A stretch of DNA of 64,000 bases from Laburnicola sp. R22_1 (Eukaryota > Ascomycota > Dothideomycetes > Pleosporales > Didymosphaeriaceae), in contig JACONQ010000001.1 of assembly GCA_014281115.1 (NCBI GenBank), forward strand, positions 806,001-870,000, read 5' to 3'. Position 1 is the stretch's first letter. Every line of letters starts with the position of its first letter. A model generated the notes under the pieces. The model searched no databases, was not told the DNA's origin, and worked only from the letters and a program-made list of their open reading frames with translations. Shown one piece after another: positions 34,062-44,427 of the stretch. Position numbers and translations under genes: made by a program.

Positions 34062-36278
34062 TAACATATTCTATCAGTAGCCCGGACAGATCAGTCCGCC
34101 GGACAGTTTTTGCTAAAACCACAACACTTCACTATAAATCATAATGTCTTAACAACACGACGCGTTATTATCTAATTAAGAAGGCAGAATTAAGCTTGCC
34201 CTTCACGCCTATTAGAATAAGCAAATTTTAAGCCTGTAACACGCTGCTGTAGTATATAATATCCTAAAGTCTACACTAAGCAATTAAATTAACAAAATTA
34301 CCACCTAAGCAGATACATAATTAGGTATGGCAAAGCTTACTATAGCTAAAGAGCAGACGCTTATATAGTATATTCTTAACCTAGATTTGCAAAGATTTGC
34401 ACTCTAGCTAGATAAGGTAGAAGATATAGCTAATAAACTACTAGCTGCGCAGCATAGAGATCCTATAGGATAATACTAGGCTTAGCGCTTTATAAAGCGC
34501 GTACCTAAGCTTAAAATAGCTTTTAATTAAGTGAAGGACTAATAGAGGATATAATAGGAAGACCTAGAGGTTATAAATATATAGTTTTAGCTAGTAGAGG
34601 ACACAAAAGCTAAGTATAGAGTGCAGAATAAAGATATTTATAACTTTAATAAGATAGGCTTCTAAATAGGAGTTATTAGCTTAATAAAGGTTATGACTAG
34701 TTTAAAAAGATATTTTTAACCTACGCTTGTTTAGCTAGGCAACTATAAGTAGGTTATAGTAATTTAGAGTATTTGCGCTGCTAGGTATACTACTCCACCC
34801 TTTATTATCTATAAAGGGCGAGTCTATATCTTAGCGTAGTATAAGGAGACTAGTATTCTCCACAATTAGAAGCTCTTAGTCTCTAAGACTAGCTAGACTA
34901 ATAGCAAGCTTAGAGTTGCGTAGTTAAAGCACTTTAACGCGTATATAAGGCCGCGTATAGTAGGGTTATAAAGATTACTTATTCTAAACAGCTATAAGAG
35001 CTACTACTTCTAGGATTTTAAGAATTATTACTTAGAATAAAAGATTCTAACACTCTATATACTAGCGCACTTATTTTATATCCTCTAGCCGCTTAATATA
35101 GTCTATTTTACACTACTAAAGCTAAAGTACTTCTAGCGTATATAGAACTTAGCGCGCTAACGCGTCTTTTATATTAATAAAGAGGGCTTTCTACTAGCCT
35201 TTTGCAACGCGTTTTTTAATATATTTACACTAGAAAACTATAAGAAAGCCTTTAAGGCCTCTAGGCTTGTTTCTTTAAATGCGTTAGTAGTAGTAGATTG
35301 CCTTAATGTGCATATTTACACTCCACCTTAGGGTACCCCACTAGATACACTATAGCAAGCTAGGATTCTAAGTAATACCCTTAAGTTTAGATCCTAGTTA
35401 AAGCTTATACGCAACTCTTTTATTTAGTCTCTACCTAATACTAAATTAAGCTACTTATAGCTTATAAAAGGTGCTAAACTTATACTCTACTATAGTGTAC
35501 TTTAAGAGACCTATATTAAGAAACTTAAGAAGCAAATTAAGATTTTAACAAAGCGAAAAACGCGTAAAAGAAAGTGCATTTAGAAAGGTAGGACGCTAGG
35601 CTTTGCTCAGGGGGCAGATTTAGGAGTAGAAAGCTCTTCTAGTAGGGTAAAGTTATTAAAAAGGGCGTAAGGTAGTAGTAAAGGAGAGGCAGATCCCTTA
35701 ACACAACGCCGCTGTAGGAGGTGTAGAGAGCCTAGACACAACGCAAGAACCTATTAGATAGATAAAGAGATAGAGAAGAAGTTAGATATTACCCTTAGTA
35801 GCTTATTTTTAGATAGTGTTAATAGTAAATTAGAGTGATTTATTATAGGTTACTATAAGGCTAAAAATAATAGATTAACTTTATCTTACAATAGTACGCA
35901 CTTAGTAACTAAAAATTAGATAAAGTACTACTTAAGATATAGTATACTTTACTGCGAATTACAATAAGTATACTATATATTGCCTATATATAGTGTAGTA
36001 GATAATATATTATATATTATAGGGAGTCTTATTATAAGTTTATACTACTAAGAAAGACTCCTTAGCTTTGCGCGGCTGCAGCAGCCGCGCAAAGAGGCTG
36101 CATAATATAAAAAGTAGATTAAATAGTAACTTAGTATATTATAAGTTATAGTAGATTATTATGAGTTACTATAAAGTAACGTTAGTAGTGTTCTATAATA
36201 AGTTATAAGGGACCTCGAAGTTGCTAAGAAAAACTATCTAGCGGACTAATCTATCCGGGCTACTAATAGAATATGTTA
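34062..36278 (+). mobile_element. Pogo/Fot1-type DNA transposon, copy 1, heavily RIP-mutated
   Basis: 2,217-bp element starting TAACATATTCTATCAGTAGC and ending in the inverted form (GAATATGTTA). It is the reverse complement of copy 2 (36291..38508). The outermost 50 or so bases of the two are identical. Inside, almost every difference is C-to-T or G-to-A in copy 1, and no reading frame survives. The sequence is flooded with TA dinucleotides, the classic RIP footprint. A GC-rich hairpin at 36066..36094 stands out as unmutated. Confidence 0.88.
36066..36094. repeat. GC-rich subterminal hairpin, pogo copy 1
   Basis: A 29-bp near-perfect palindrome with arms CTTTGCGCGGCTG and CAGCCGCGCAAAG around a three-base centre. 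Equivalent hairpins lie at 36475..36503 and 38588..38616. Confidence 0.85.
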
Positions 36279-36290
36279 CTATATATTGCC

Positions 36291-38508
36291 TAACATATTC
36301 TATTAGTAGCCCGGATAGATTAGTAGCCCGGACAGTTTTTCTTGGCAACTTCGAGGTCCCTTATAACTCATTATAGAACACCACCAACGTTACTTTATAG
36401 TGACTCATAATAACCTACTATAACTTACAATATACCAAGTTACTATTTAATCTACTTTTTACGTCGTGCAGCCTCTTTGCGCAGCTGCTGCAGCCGCGCA
36501 AAGCTAAGAAGTCTTTCTTGGCAATACGAACTTATAACAAGACTCCCTATAATATACGATATATTATCTACCATACTATACGTAGGCAATATATAGTATA
36601 CTTATTGTGATTCGCAGTGAAGCATACTATATCTTAAGTAGTACTTTATCTAATTTTCAGTCACTAAGTGCGTACTATTGTAAGATGAAGTTAACCCGCC
36701 ATTTTTGGCCTTATAGTAACCTATAATAAAATCACTCTGATTTACTATTAACACTATCTGAAAATAAGCCGCTAAGGGTAATATCTAACTCCTCCTCTAT
36801 CTCTTTATCTATCTAACAGGTCCTTGGGTTGTGCCCAGGCTCTCCGCACCTCCCACAGCGGCGTTGTGTTAAGGGACCTGCCTCTCCCTCACCACTACCT
36901 CGCGCCCTTTTCGACAACTTCACCCTAATAGAAGGGCTTTCTACTCCTAAATCTGCTCCCTGAGCAAAGCCTAGCGTCCCACCTTTCTGAACGCGCTTTC
37001 TTTTACGCGTTTTTCGCTTTGTTAGAACCTTAATTTGCTCCTTAAGTTCCTTAATACGGGTCTCTTGAAGTACACTATGGTAGAGCATGAGTTTAGCACC
37101 TTTTATGAGCTGTGAGTAGCTCGATTTAGCATTGGGTGGAGACCGAATAAAAGAGTCGCGTACGAGCTTTGACTGGGATCCAAACTCAAGGGTATTGCTT
37201 GGGGTCCTGGCTTGCCATGGTGTATCCAGTGGGGTACCCTAAGGTGGAGTGTGAATACGCACATCAAGGCGATCTACTACTACTAACGCATCTAAAGGAA
37301 CAAGCCTAGAGGCCTTAAAGGCTTTCTTACAGTTTTCTAGTATAAACACATTAAAAAACGCGTCGCAAAAGGCCAGTAGGAAGCCCTCTTTGTCAATATA
37401 AAAGACGCGTCGGCGCGCCAAGTCCCGCACGCGCTGGGAGTACTTCAGCTTTAGTGGCGCGAAACAGACTACATCAAGCGGCTGGAGGATATAAGATGAG
37501 TGCGCTGGTATACAGAGTGTTAGGATCTTTTGTTCCAGGCAATAATCCTTAAAATCCTAGGAGTGGTAGCTCTTATAGCCGTCTAGAATAAGTAACCTTT
37601 ATAACCCTATTATGCGCGGCCTTGTACACGCGTCAAAGTGCTTCAACCACGCGACTCCAAGCTCGCTGTTAGTCCAGCCGGTCTTAGAGACTGAGAGCTT
37701 CCAATCGCGGGGGATACTGGTCTCCTCATACCACGCTGAGATGTGGACTCGCCCTTTGTAGATAATAAAGGGCGGGGCAGCATACCTAGCAGCGCAAATA
37801 CTCTGAATTACTGTGACCCACTCGCGGTTGCCTGGCTGAACAAGCGTAGGTCGAGAACGTCTTTCTGAACCAGTTACAACCTTTATTGAGCCAATAACTC
37901 CTATCTAGAAGCCTGTCTTATTGAAGTTATGGATGTCTTTATCCTACACTCTATACTTGGCTTTTGTGTCCTCCACTAGCTGAAACCACGCGTTTATAAC
38001 CTCTAGGTCTTCCTATTGTATCCTCTATCGGTCCTTCGCTCGATTGAAAGCCATTTTAAGCTCAGGTACGCGCTTTACGAAGCGCTGAGCCCAGCATTGT
38101 CCTACAGGGTCTCTGTGCCGCGCAGCTAGCAGTTTATTGGCCATATCTTCCACCTCACCTAGCCGGGGTGCAAATCCTCGCGAATCTAGGTTGAGGATAT
38201 ACTGTATAAGCGTCTGCTCTTCGGTTGTGGTGAGCTTTGCCATGCCTGATTGTGTATCTGCTTGGGCGGTGATTCCGTTGATTCGATTGCTTAGTGTAGA
38301 CTTTGGGATATTATATACTGCAGCAGCACGTCGCAGGCTTAAAACTTGCTTATTCTGATAGGCGTGAAGGGCAAGCTCAATTCTGCCTTCTTGATTAGAT
38401 GATAACGCGTCGTGTTGTTGAGACATTATGATTCTTAGTGAAGTGTTGTGGTCTTGGCAAAAACTGTCCGGCGGACTGATCTGTCCGGGCTACTGATAGA
38501 ATATGTTA
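36291..38508 (-). mobile_element. Pogo/Fot1-type DNA transposon, copy 2, lightly RIP-mutated
   Basis: 2,218 bp, inverted relative to copy 1 and separated from it by 12 bp (36279..36290). Its outer terminus is the exact reverse complement of the start of copy 1. It retains a recognisable transposase (next entry) and normal GC content over much of its length. Confidence 0.88.
36813..38426 (-). pseudogene. Pogo/Fot1-type DDE transposase, inactivated
   Basis: Starts MSQQHDALSSNQEGRIELAL, with a helix-turn-helix (LRRAAAVYNIPKSTLSNRIN, psq-like), a CENP-B-type second DNA-binding region (MANKLLAARHRDPVGQCWAQ) and the DDE catalytic domain. It ends with a CCHC zinc knuckle (CGRCGEPGHNPRTC). The frame is interrupted by several stops, first after FNRAKDR, each readable as a C-to-T or G-to-A change. 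The first catalytic motif reads FNKTGF where the family has FD(E/K)TGF, so the metal-binding Asp is lost. The later LLILDGYKSYH and QPLDVVCFAPLK motifs are present. Confidence 0.85.
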
Positions 38509-38800
38509 TATATAGTATAGTAGATAATATATTATATATTATAGAGAGTCTTATTATAAGTTCGTACTACTAAGAAAGACTCCTTAGCTTTGCGCGGCTG
38601 CTACAGCCGCGCAAAGAGGCTGTATAATATAAAAAGTAAATTAAATAGTAACTTAATATATTATAAGTTATAGTAGGTTATTATAAGTTACTATAAAGTA
38701 ACATTAGTGGTGTTCTATAATAAGTTATAAGGGACCTCGAAGTTGCCAAGAAAAACTATCTAGCGGACTAATCTGTCCGGGCTACTAATAGAATATATTA
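38509..38800 (+). mobile_element. Third pogo fragment (292-bp end only)
   Basis: Matches the last 292-294 bp of copy 1 (about 35985..36278) in the same orientation, including the hairpin (38588..38616) and terminal inverted repeat ending GAATATATTA. It abuts copy 2 directly. RIP-type substitutions are frequent. Confidence 0.85.
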
Positions 38801-38806
38801 TATAAG

Positions 38807-38916
38807 TACGCTCTTTTTTGTTTACTAAGCAGAGGGCTCTGCTTTTTTTATTATATTATTTAGGATAAAAGCCTTTATCGTTCTGTTTTACCCCTAGGTA
38901 GAATTAATTTAACACA
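38807..38916 (+). repeat. Short dispersed repeat A, copy 2
   Basis: Same family as 18037..18138. Contains the perfect palindrome AGCAGAGGGCTCTGCT and ACCCCTAGGTAG. Six bases separate it from the third pogo fragment. Confidence 0.75.
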
Positions 38917-39592
38917 CTATAAGTATATATAATACGTTGACTACGTACTACTTAGGTAGTTACTAAGTACAGCTCCACAAGTCCACACAATAGGTCTGCG
39001 CTGGCGCTTTGCTGCACCTCTCCCACACCTCACCCTTTGTAATCCCTCCTAGACATATTATAGTATACATCCTGCACCTATAACTCCGCCTTTTTTCCGG
39101 GTAGCTTGGGTATGGTAAGCGGAGCGGGAGATGACAAATGGTTCCTAGGACCAGGATCTTGGAATTGGACTGTTTTTGGAAGGAGGTTGAGTTTAGCCGG
39201 TATGGGGAACGGGCGGGTGGATGGTGACGGCCCAAGGGTGGGTTTTGTTGGGAATTTTAGTAGGAGGGGTGGATTGTGTTCGGTGTATTTATTGGTTGTG
39301 TGCAGTATGCATGCGTGTTTGTACACTTGTGTGACCTGTCGGTGACGTGCAATATGGGAAGTTTATACTCGTCGATTTGAGAGGTTACTTTCCTGGTGTT
39401 TTACCGATTGGTGGAGGCGGGTTGGGGTCGGTTGACGGAATGCATGGTAAGTCGTTATATGCAGGTAGCGGAGGGACAGGTGAATTAGTAAGTGGAAGAT
39501 ATTGAACCATGACTTAGCCCATGTGAATATGGACACACGAATCGACTACCCTTCACCCGCTCCTGCAACGCCCCACGCTTCCCACCAGCGTT
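38917..39592. other. Gene-free region
   Basis: 676 bp between the transposon island and CNS1. GC content recovers after about 39000. No convincing gene. Confidence 0.4.
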
Positions 39593-40892
39593 TTAATTTC
39601 CTCTCCTCTTCTTGAACTCCTCAATCCACGCTGTAGCTTTCGCCTTTGGAACCACACTGATCCTAACAAGCCCGTCTGTGACCTCACACTTCCCACTCCC
39701 CAGCACCTTGCCCAACGCCATCTTCTTCCCCACCTTGACCAGCCCGCCTGCGATGGTCTCCATGTACGCTTCTACATCGTTCGACGTAAATTCTTGCTCC
39801 GTGTCCCATGGCAGCGGAAAGATGTATTCGAGATGCTGCGTCAGCGTGTCCGCCTCGCTGAATGCTTTGATGAAGTCAGACTGTGAGTGTGTAGGATACA
39901 GCAGTAGCACGGGGAACGATAGCGTCGAGCTAGGATCGAGCACGTTTTCCAGCTTGATAGACGCGTCTTCTAGATCTGGGGCTTGGGTTGTACTTCTCGT
40001 CTTGATGCCGCGGCTCTTGAGGGCGAGGGAGAGAGTTGCGCGTTCGGACGCGGCTTTTGCTTCGCGCTCTTTGCGTGCTTTGTCGATGGAGTCGAGGTGG
40101 GATTTGCGCGTGGAGATCTTTGTTTGGAGAGCCTTGAGGGGGGCGTTGGAGGGGTCGATGGTAAGACCGCGGGTGCATGCGTCGGTGGCTTCGGGGAGTT
40201 TGTCCAGAGAGAGGCAGGCAAGGGTGGAGCGGTAGTAGGCTTTTATGTTGGTGGGGTTGATGCGGAGGGTTGCTGCGCAGTCTTGGATGCAGGAGCGGTA
40301 GTTCTCTATGTGGTGTTAGTTTGAAGCAGAGATAAAGCAGCGGTAAGAAGGCTTTTTTGCAAGAGGAGAAGTTGGCCGACCTCAAAAAGAAGGTGATGCA
40401 TGATCGAGGTCATCATAACGATATCAATGACTTACTCTTCTCCAAATTACACAGCGCCCGATTGATATAACAAGCCTCCTCGATAACCTTCTCCTTCTTA
40501 GCCTCCTCCTCTTCATCCACCTCAACCTCAATGACCTGCGGCCCATCCTCCGGGTCCAGTTCCTTTTTTGGCGCTTTCAACGCCGCTATCGCTTTGTCGT
40601 AGAACTCCTTCGCATCGGTCCACTGCTTCGCTTTCGCGCACTCGTTGCCCTGCTGTCGAAAGTTCTCGGCGATTTCAGCTTTTGTGCCTTCGTATGCAAG
40701 GGCTTTGAGTGCTTCAAGCGCATCGTTCTGGCCCCCTTCGCCGTCGGTTTCGTCTAGCGTGGTCATGAAAAGAGGCAGGCGGTTCATTTCTCTAAACACT
40801 TCGTCGACGCTTTGGGACTTCATTTCCGCCATAGCTGGCGGCAGGGATACAGAGGGCAGCGACGTGCCATTTTCAGCGGGTTTTTGCGCCAT
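39593..40892 (-). CDS. CNS1: Hsp70/Hsp90 co-chaperone CNS1 (TTC4 family)
   Basis: TPR co-chaperone that binds Hsp90 and Hsp70. Two exons, 40892..40436 and 40305..39593, 389 aa (yeast 385). The intron is 130 nt (donor GTAAGT, branch AACTAACA, acceptor CATAG) and joins CNLEK to KNYRSCIQDCAATLRINPTN. The N-terminus has the family signature MNRLPLFMTTLDETDGEGG and LEALKALAYEGTKAEIAENF. TPRs run from about residue 70 to 200 (QQGNECAKAKQWTDAKEFYD; YINRALCNLEK; IKAYYRSTLACLSLDKLPEA). The C-terminal wheel domain follows (FPVLLLYPTHSQSDFIKAFS, METIAGGLVKVGKKMALG). Start chosen at MAQKPAENG. Confidence 0.94.
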
Positions 40893-41992
40893 GTTTGGTG
40901 AAGACTTTAACAAGAACTCCTGATTCTGCTTTTGGTGTACGCACAAAATGTGCCCCAAGTTGACGACCTGATGCCGAGACAGAACACCTTATAGTCACTC
41001 CTTCCTTCTCTTTAGTTCCCACGGCTTGCTACTGTCAATTTGTGTACTTGGTGTGGTTTTGTAAATGTGAATGGTACTCGCCCCACATCGCCGGTTCAAC
41101 TTTTCGATATCATCCTCGCTTATCGATAATGCTGATCACGTGCACACTGAAGGTCGGGTCCACGGGTCTACGCCTCCACGGATCGGGTCGGAGTCCCAGG
41201 GCATGTGAAGTCCCGAGGTATCGATGTGTTGAATCAGCGGAGCGGTCCAGATGCGACCGGGTCTTTGCAACTCAGGCCGAGGACTGCTCAAGGTGGGGAA
41301 TGCCATGTTGAGGCACCCTGCTTGCTTACGCCATGAAGTCCTTCCCCAGAACGAGTCTATAACGGCGCTATCAAAAAAATATACCTGACGCGAGGCCCAC
41401 GCGAAGGGAACAGGGCCATGCCTGCTGAAGTGATGCAGTACGGGTTCGCGCAGCCGAGGGCTCTTCGTATATCGGACCTTTCCGCGTACCGCTGTCAAAC
41501 TCGGTGCCCAAATGAAATGAACGTTTCACAGAACGAACCAACAAATCTAGACTCTACACGCGGCCTCACACAGCGATTCACTGGGATTCATTACACCAAG
41601 TAACAAGTTGATAGAAAGGGATTCTTTACCATGGATCGCCAGTAGCCACAGGGTCGCATGTTCGCATCACACTTTTGGTAGGTGCGTATTGACAATCTGG
41701 GAAGTGTCCACGGAGTCCACGGGTCAAGACCCACCACGTGACCTCGATGCCGTTTCTTGCGTAGGCTCCTGTGCATGGCCAGTGGAACGATACTGCTCTA
41801 TCAACTACACAGTACACCTCGACCACGCTTTGCCCTTCTCCAAGGGCTCTACAAGATACTATTACTTAAAATACGCGTGGTTGACGGTGTCGAACGGTGT
41901 CCTCAATGCTCCCTCATCCCGCTCGTATGTACGATGTCGCCTGTTAATTGGAGCTTTTACTGTCGACCACTGTCACTTTGCCAAATAAATAC
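40893..41992. other. Gene-free region
   Basis: 1.1 kb upstream of CNS1. Short open frames only, none recognisable. I see nothing specific besides the presumed CNS1 promoter. Confidence 0.4.
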
Positions 41993-42095
41993 AGATTTTT
42001 TTTTGTGAATAAAGCTGCATCTTGCAACTATACTATAGGAAAAGAAAATCTAGCTATAACCTTTTTTTTCTGTGTACTAGCTCTATAAGATCCTA
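41993..42095 (+). repeat. Short dispersed repeat B, copy 2
   Basis: Reverse complement of 19181..19272, with mainly RIP-type differences. Marks the left edge of an AT-rich patch. Confidence 0.7.
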
Positions 42096-42452
42096 AATAC
42101 AGATTTGTTTGCTTAGCTCTCCTTCTAACCCTAAAACTTAACTAAAATTTAGCTTCAGTAGCTAACTTAATAGCTTTTTATATAGTGAATTTAACTAGTA
42201 TACAATAGTTACTATATATTTTTATTACTAATATATAGTGTTAATTTAATTTACCTAAAAGTAGAATAATAAAGGCTTTTATTTTAAATAATATAAAAAA
42301 AAACTAACTTAGTAATTAAAAATTAATATATTTAATACTAAAATAATACTTATTCTAAATAAGTAATAACTAATAAAATAAAAAATTGTATAATAAAAAC
42401 TAGTAATTTAATATTTATTATTACTTTAAATAAGTATAGCTATAAACTTTTA
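42096..42452. other. Extremely AT-rich patch
   Basis: About 360 bp of almost pure A/T with many TA steps, flanked by repeats B and A. It looks like a strongly RIP-mutated repeat whose identity can no longer be read. No coding potential. Confidence 0.55.
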
Positions 42453-42545
42453 ATTACTAAGTAGGGGCTCTGCTTTTTTATTATATTATTTGAGATAAAA
42501 GCCTTTATTATCTTACCTACCCCTAGGTAGATTAATTAACGCCAT
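42453..42545 (+). repeat. Short dispersed repeat A, copy 3
   Basis: Contains TAGGGGCTCTGCTTTTTTA and CTACCCCTAGGTAG and ends TTAATTAACGCC, as in copy 1. The left arm of the first palindrome is mutated. Confidence 0.7.
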
Positions 42546-44427
42546 ATAGCTATAAAAATAATATTTAAAATAGTATAATAAATAATTAAAAATAATTAGT
42601 AAAGCTTATAGTATTACTGTATATAACTATTACTAGAAAAGTAGAGGTTAGCTATAGAAGCAGCACCGTTAAATAATTAATTTACAGACAAAAAGGGCAC
42701 AGCTCCTGAGCCACTACACCCAATCTATCAGATTGGCGGGCGCTAGGCATGAACCAGAGAACCAGGAGTTCAACGTGTTAATGCACAGCGAATCTCGCTG
42801 AAAGTAGCTTCCGACTTCCCATGCAATTTGCAATCTACAAACGTCGGAATCTCGTGAGCTTTGTGATCGAGTCCGATGCTGACGGTTGGCCTTCAGCTCA
42901 TCAAATCGGAACTGCGCTAAACATGCGGCACAAAGTTCCGCAAACGAAACCACTGAGCAGTGGGAGGCCTGAGGCCTCATCGCGAATGGATCACGTCTCC
43001 TATAATGAGAGGCTGATGAAACTTTGGCTCTCCTCTCGAATAGGCGGTGCACTGCAGCGTCGAGGCTATTGATAGGGCAAAACTTTCTTTAGAGCGCTAG
43101 TTCGCTAAAACAGCTCATTTCGGAGATATATCGTGTTTGCGAGACCTTCGGCAAGTTGAGAGCCTATCGTTCAAACCGACGACAATCAGCTGTATACAGA
43201 GGTGCCACGCAAACGCCGACAGCGTGCCATGCGTCTTTTCATCACACAGCACCTTGTGTGTGGATGCATCAGATTCGCTGCTCCATTGTCCAAAGACAAA
43301 ATCCTACGCAACTCCGGCCCATCACCGCTTGGGCGTTTCCACCGTGTCATGTCGTTTTCTCGACAGGGAATTTCCTTGTTTGGCGGGACGGGTACGTTCC
43401 GACCAATAATCTGCGCAAAGTGGAGCGGTTTTCCCAATAAGGTTGCTTGCCGTTCACCTGGCTTTGGATGCAGGGGAGCGCATTTGCTCTGTGCTCACCA
43501 GCCAGAGTCGAAGGAGCGTGCATAAAATGTGTGTCCAGTCACTGCAGTGTGCACCGTGTGCTTGTCAAATTAAACATGGGTTGATCACACAATTGCACAT
43601 TATTCGTTCTTGTGTCTCGGCCCTTGCCCGTTCCCGTCTCCCCAGGATAGAGCCCTGTATGGCGTTTTACCAGGATGTCGGAGGCCGCATGAACTCGCGG
43701 ATCATCACATTCATGGCCACCCCCTCTTCTGGGTTGTTCATCTCTCCTCTTCACGCTCCACGGCACGCACTCGACGACGCGCCTGGAGCTTACATCGAGC
43801 CATGCTTGTCTGCTAGTTCCACCGTTTTCCCTTACTCATTACATTCTTCCTAGTGATTAGACTTGTTTTCTGTGCATTGCTTCCGTCATACTGAGCTTTG
43901 CTTCGGTTGCACAAAGCAAAAGTAGCGGGGGGTTCCGGGGAAGCCGGTTTGCATAACTTCATCATTCATATCTGGGATGTAAGTTATCACACGGCCCTCA
44001 CGTTCACGTCACACGTGAAGCAAACGGTGCTGCGGACTGATCTTACGTACTTAGATTTTAAGCACTCTCCTACGTCGACGACCTCGTCCGGATTCGACGC
44101 CTGTGGAGCTCTCGTATATCGTTCGGTTACTCGTCTACGATCATAGGCCCTCCGCTCTCGCCAGCATATCGAAGAATAAACTGGTTGCGTAAGGCTTGGT
44201 GGGTACTACCTTCACTTGTACGGTGCGCGGAAGTACGGCCAGTGCCTACACCAGCACATAGATCCAATCTACGAAAAGCAAGCCAAACGTCTGTCCGAGG
44301 ACATTTTCTAACGGTGCTTAAAGACATGCGTTAGGTTCTTTTAACCTTCGGCGCCACTTCGTTGTGGTTCTGGTCGTCGAACCCACCCTTCTCGGTTCCG
44401 TACCCGCGAGCAAAAGTCAACCACAAG
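42546..44427. other. Gene-free region upstream of apsA
   Basis: 1.9 kb. AT-rich up to about 42690, then normal composition. Several small frames occur, none with recognisable content. The distal part should be the apsA promoter. Confidence 0.4.

Noticed and set aside
42680..42760. Possible tRNA-like or small RNA fold around an AATCTATCAGATT inverted repeat
   Set aside because: No A-box/B-box pair, no acceptor stem and no TPsiC consensus. An isolated hairpin only.
41042..44146. Several 60-136-codon open frames on both strands
   Set aside because: No recognisable residues pattern, no splice-joined continuation and no conserved start context. Treated as non-coding.
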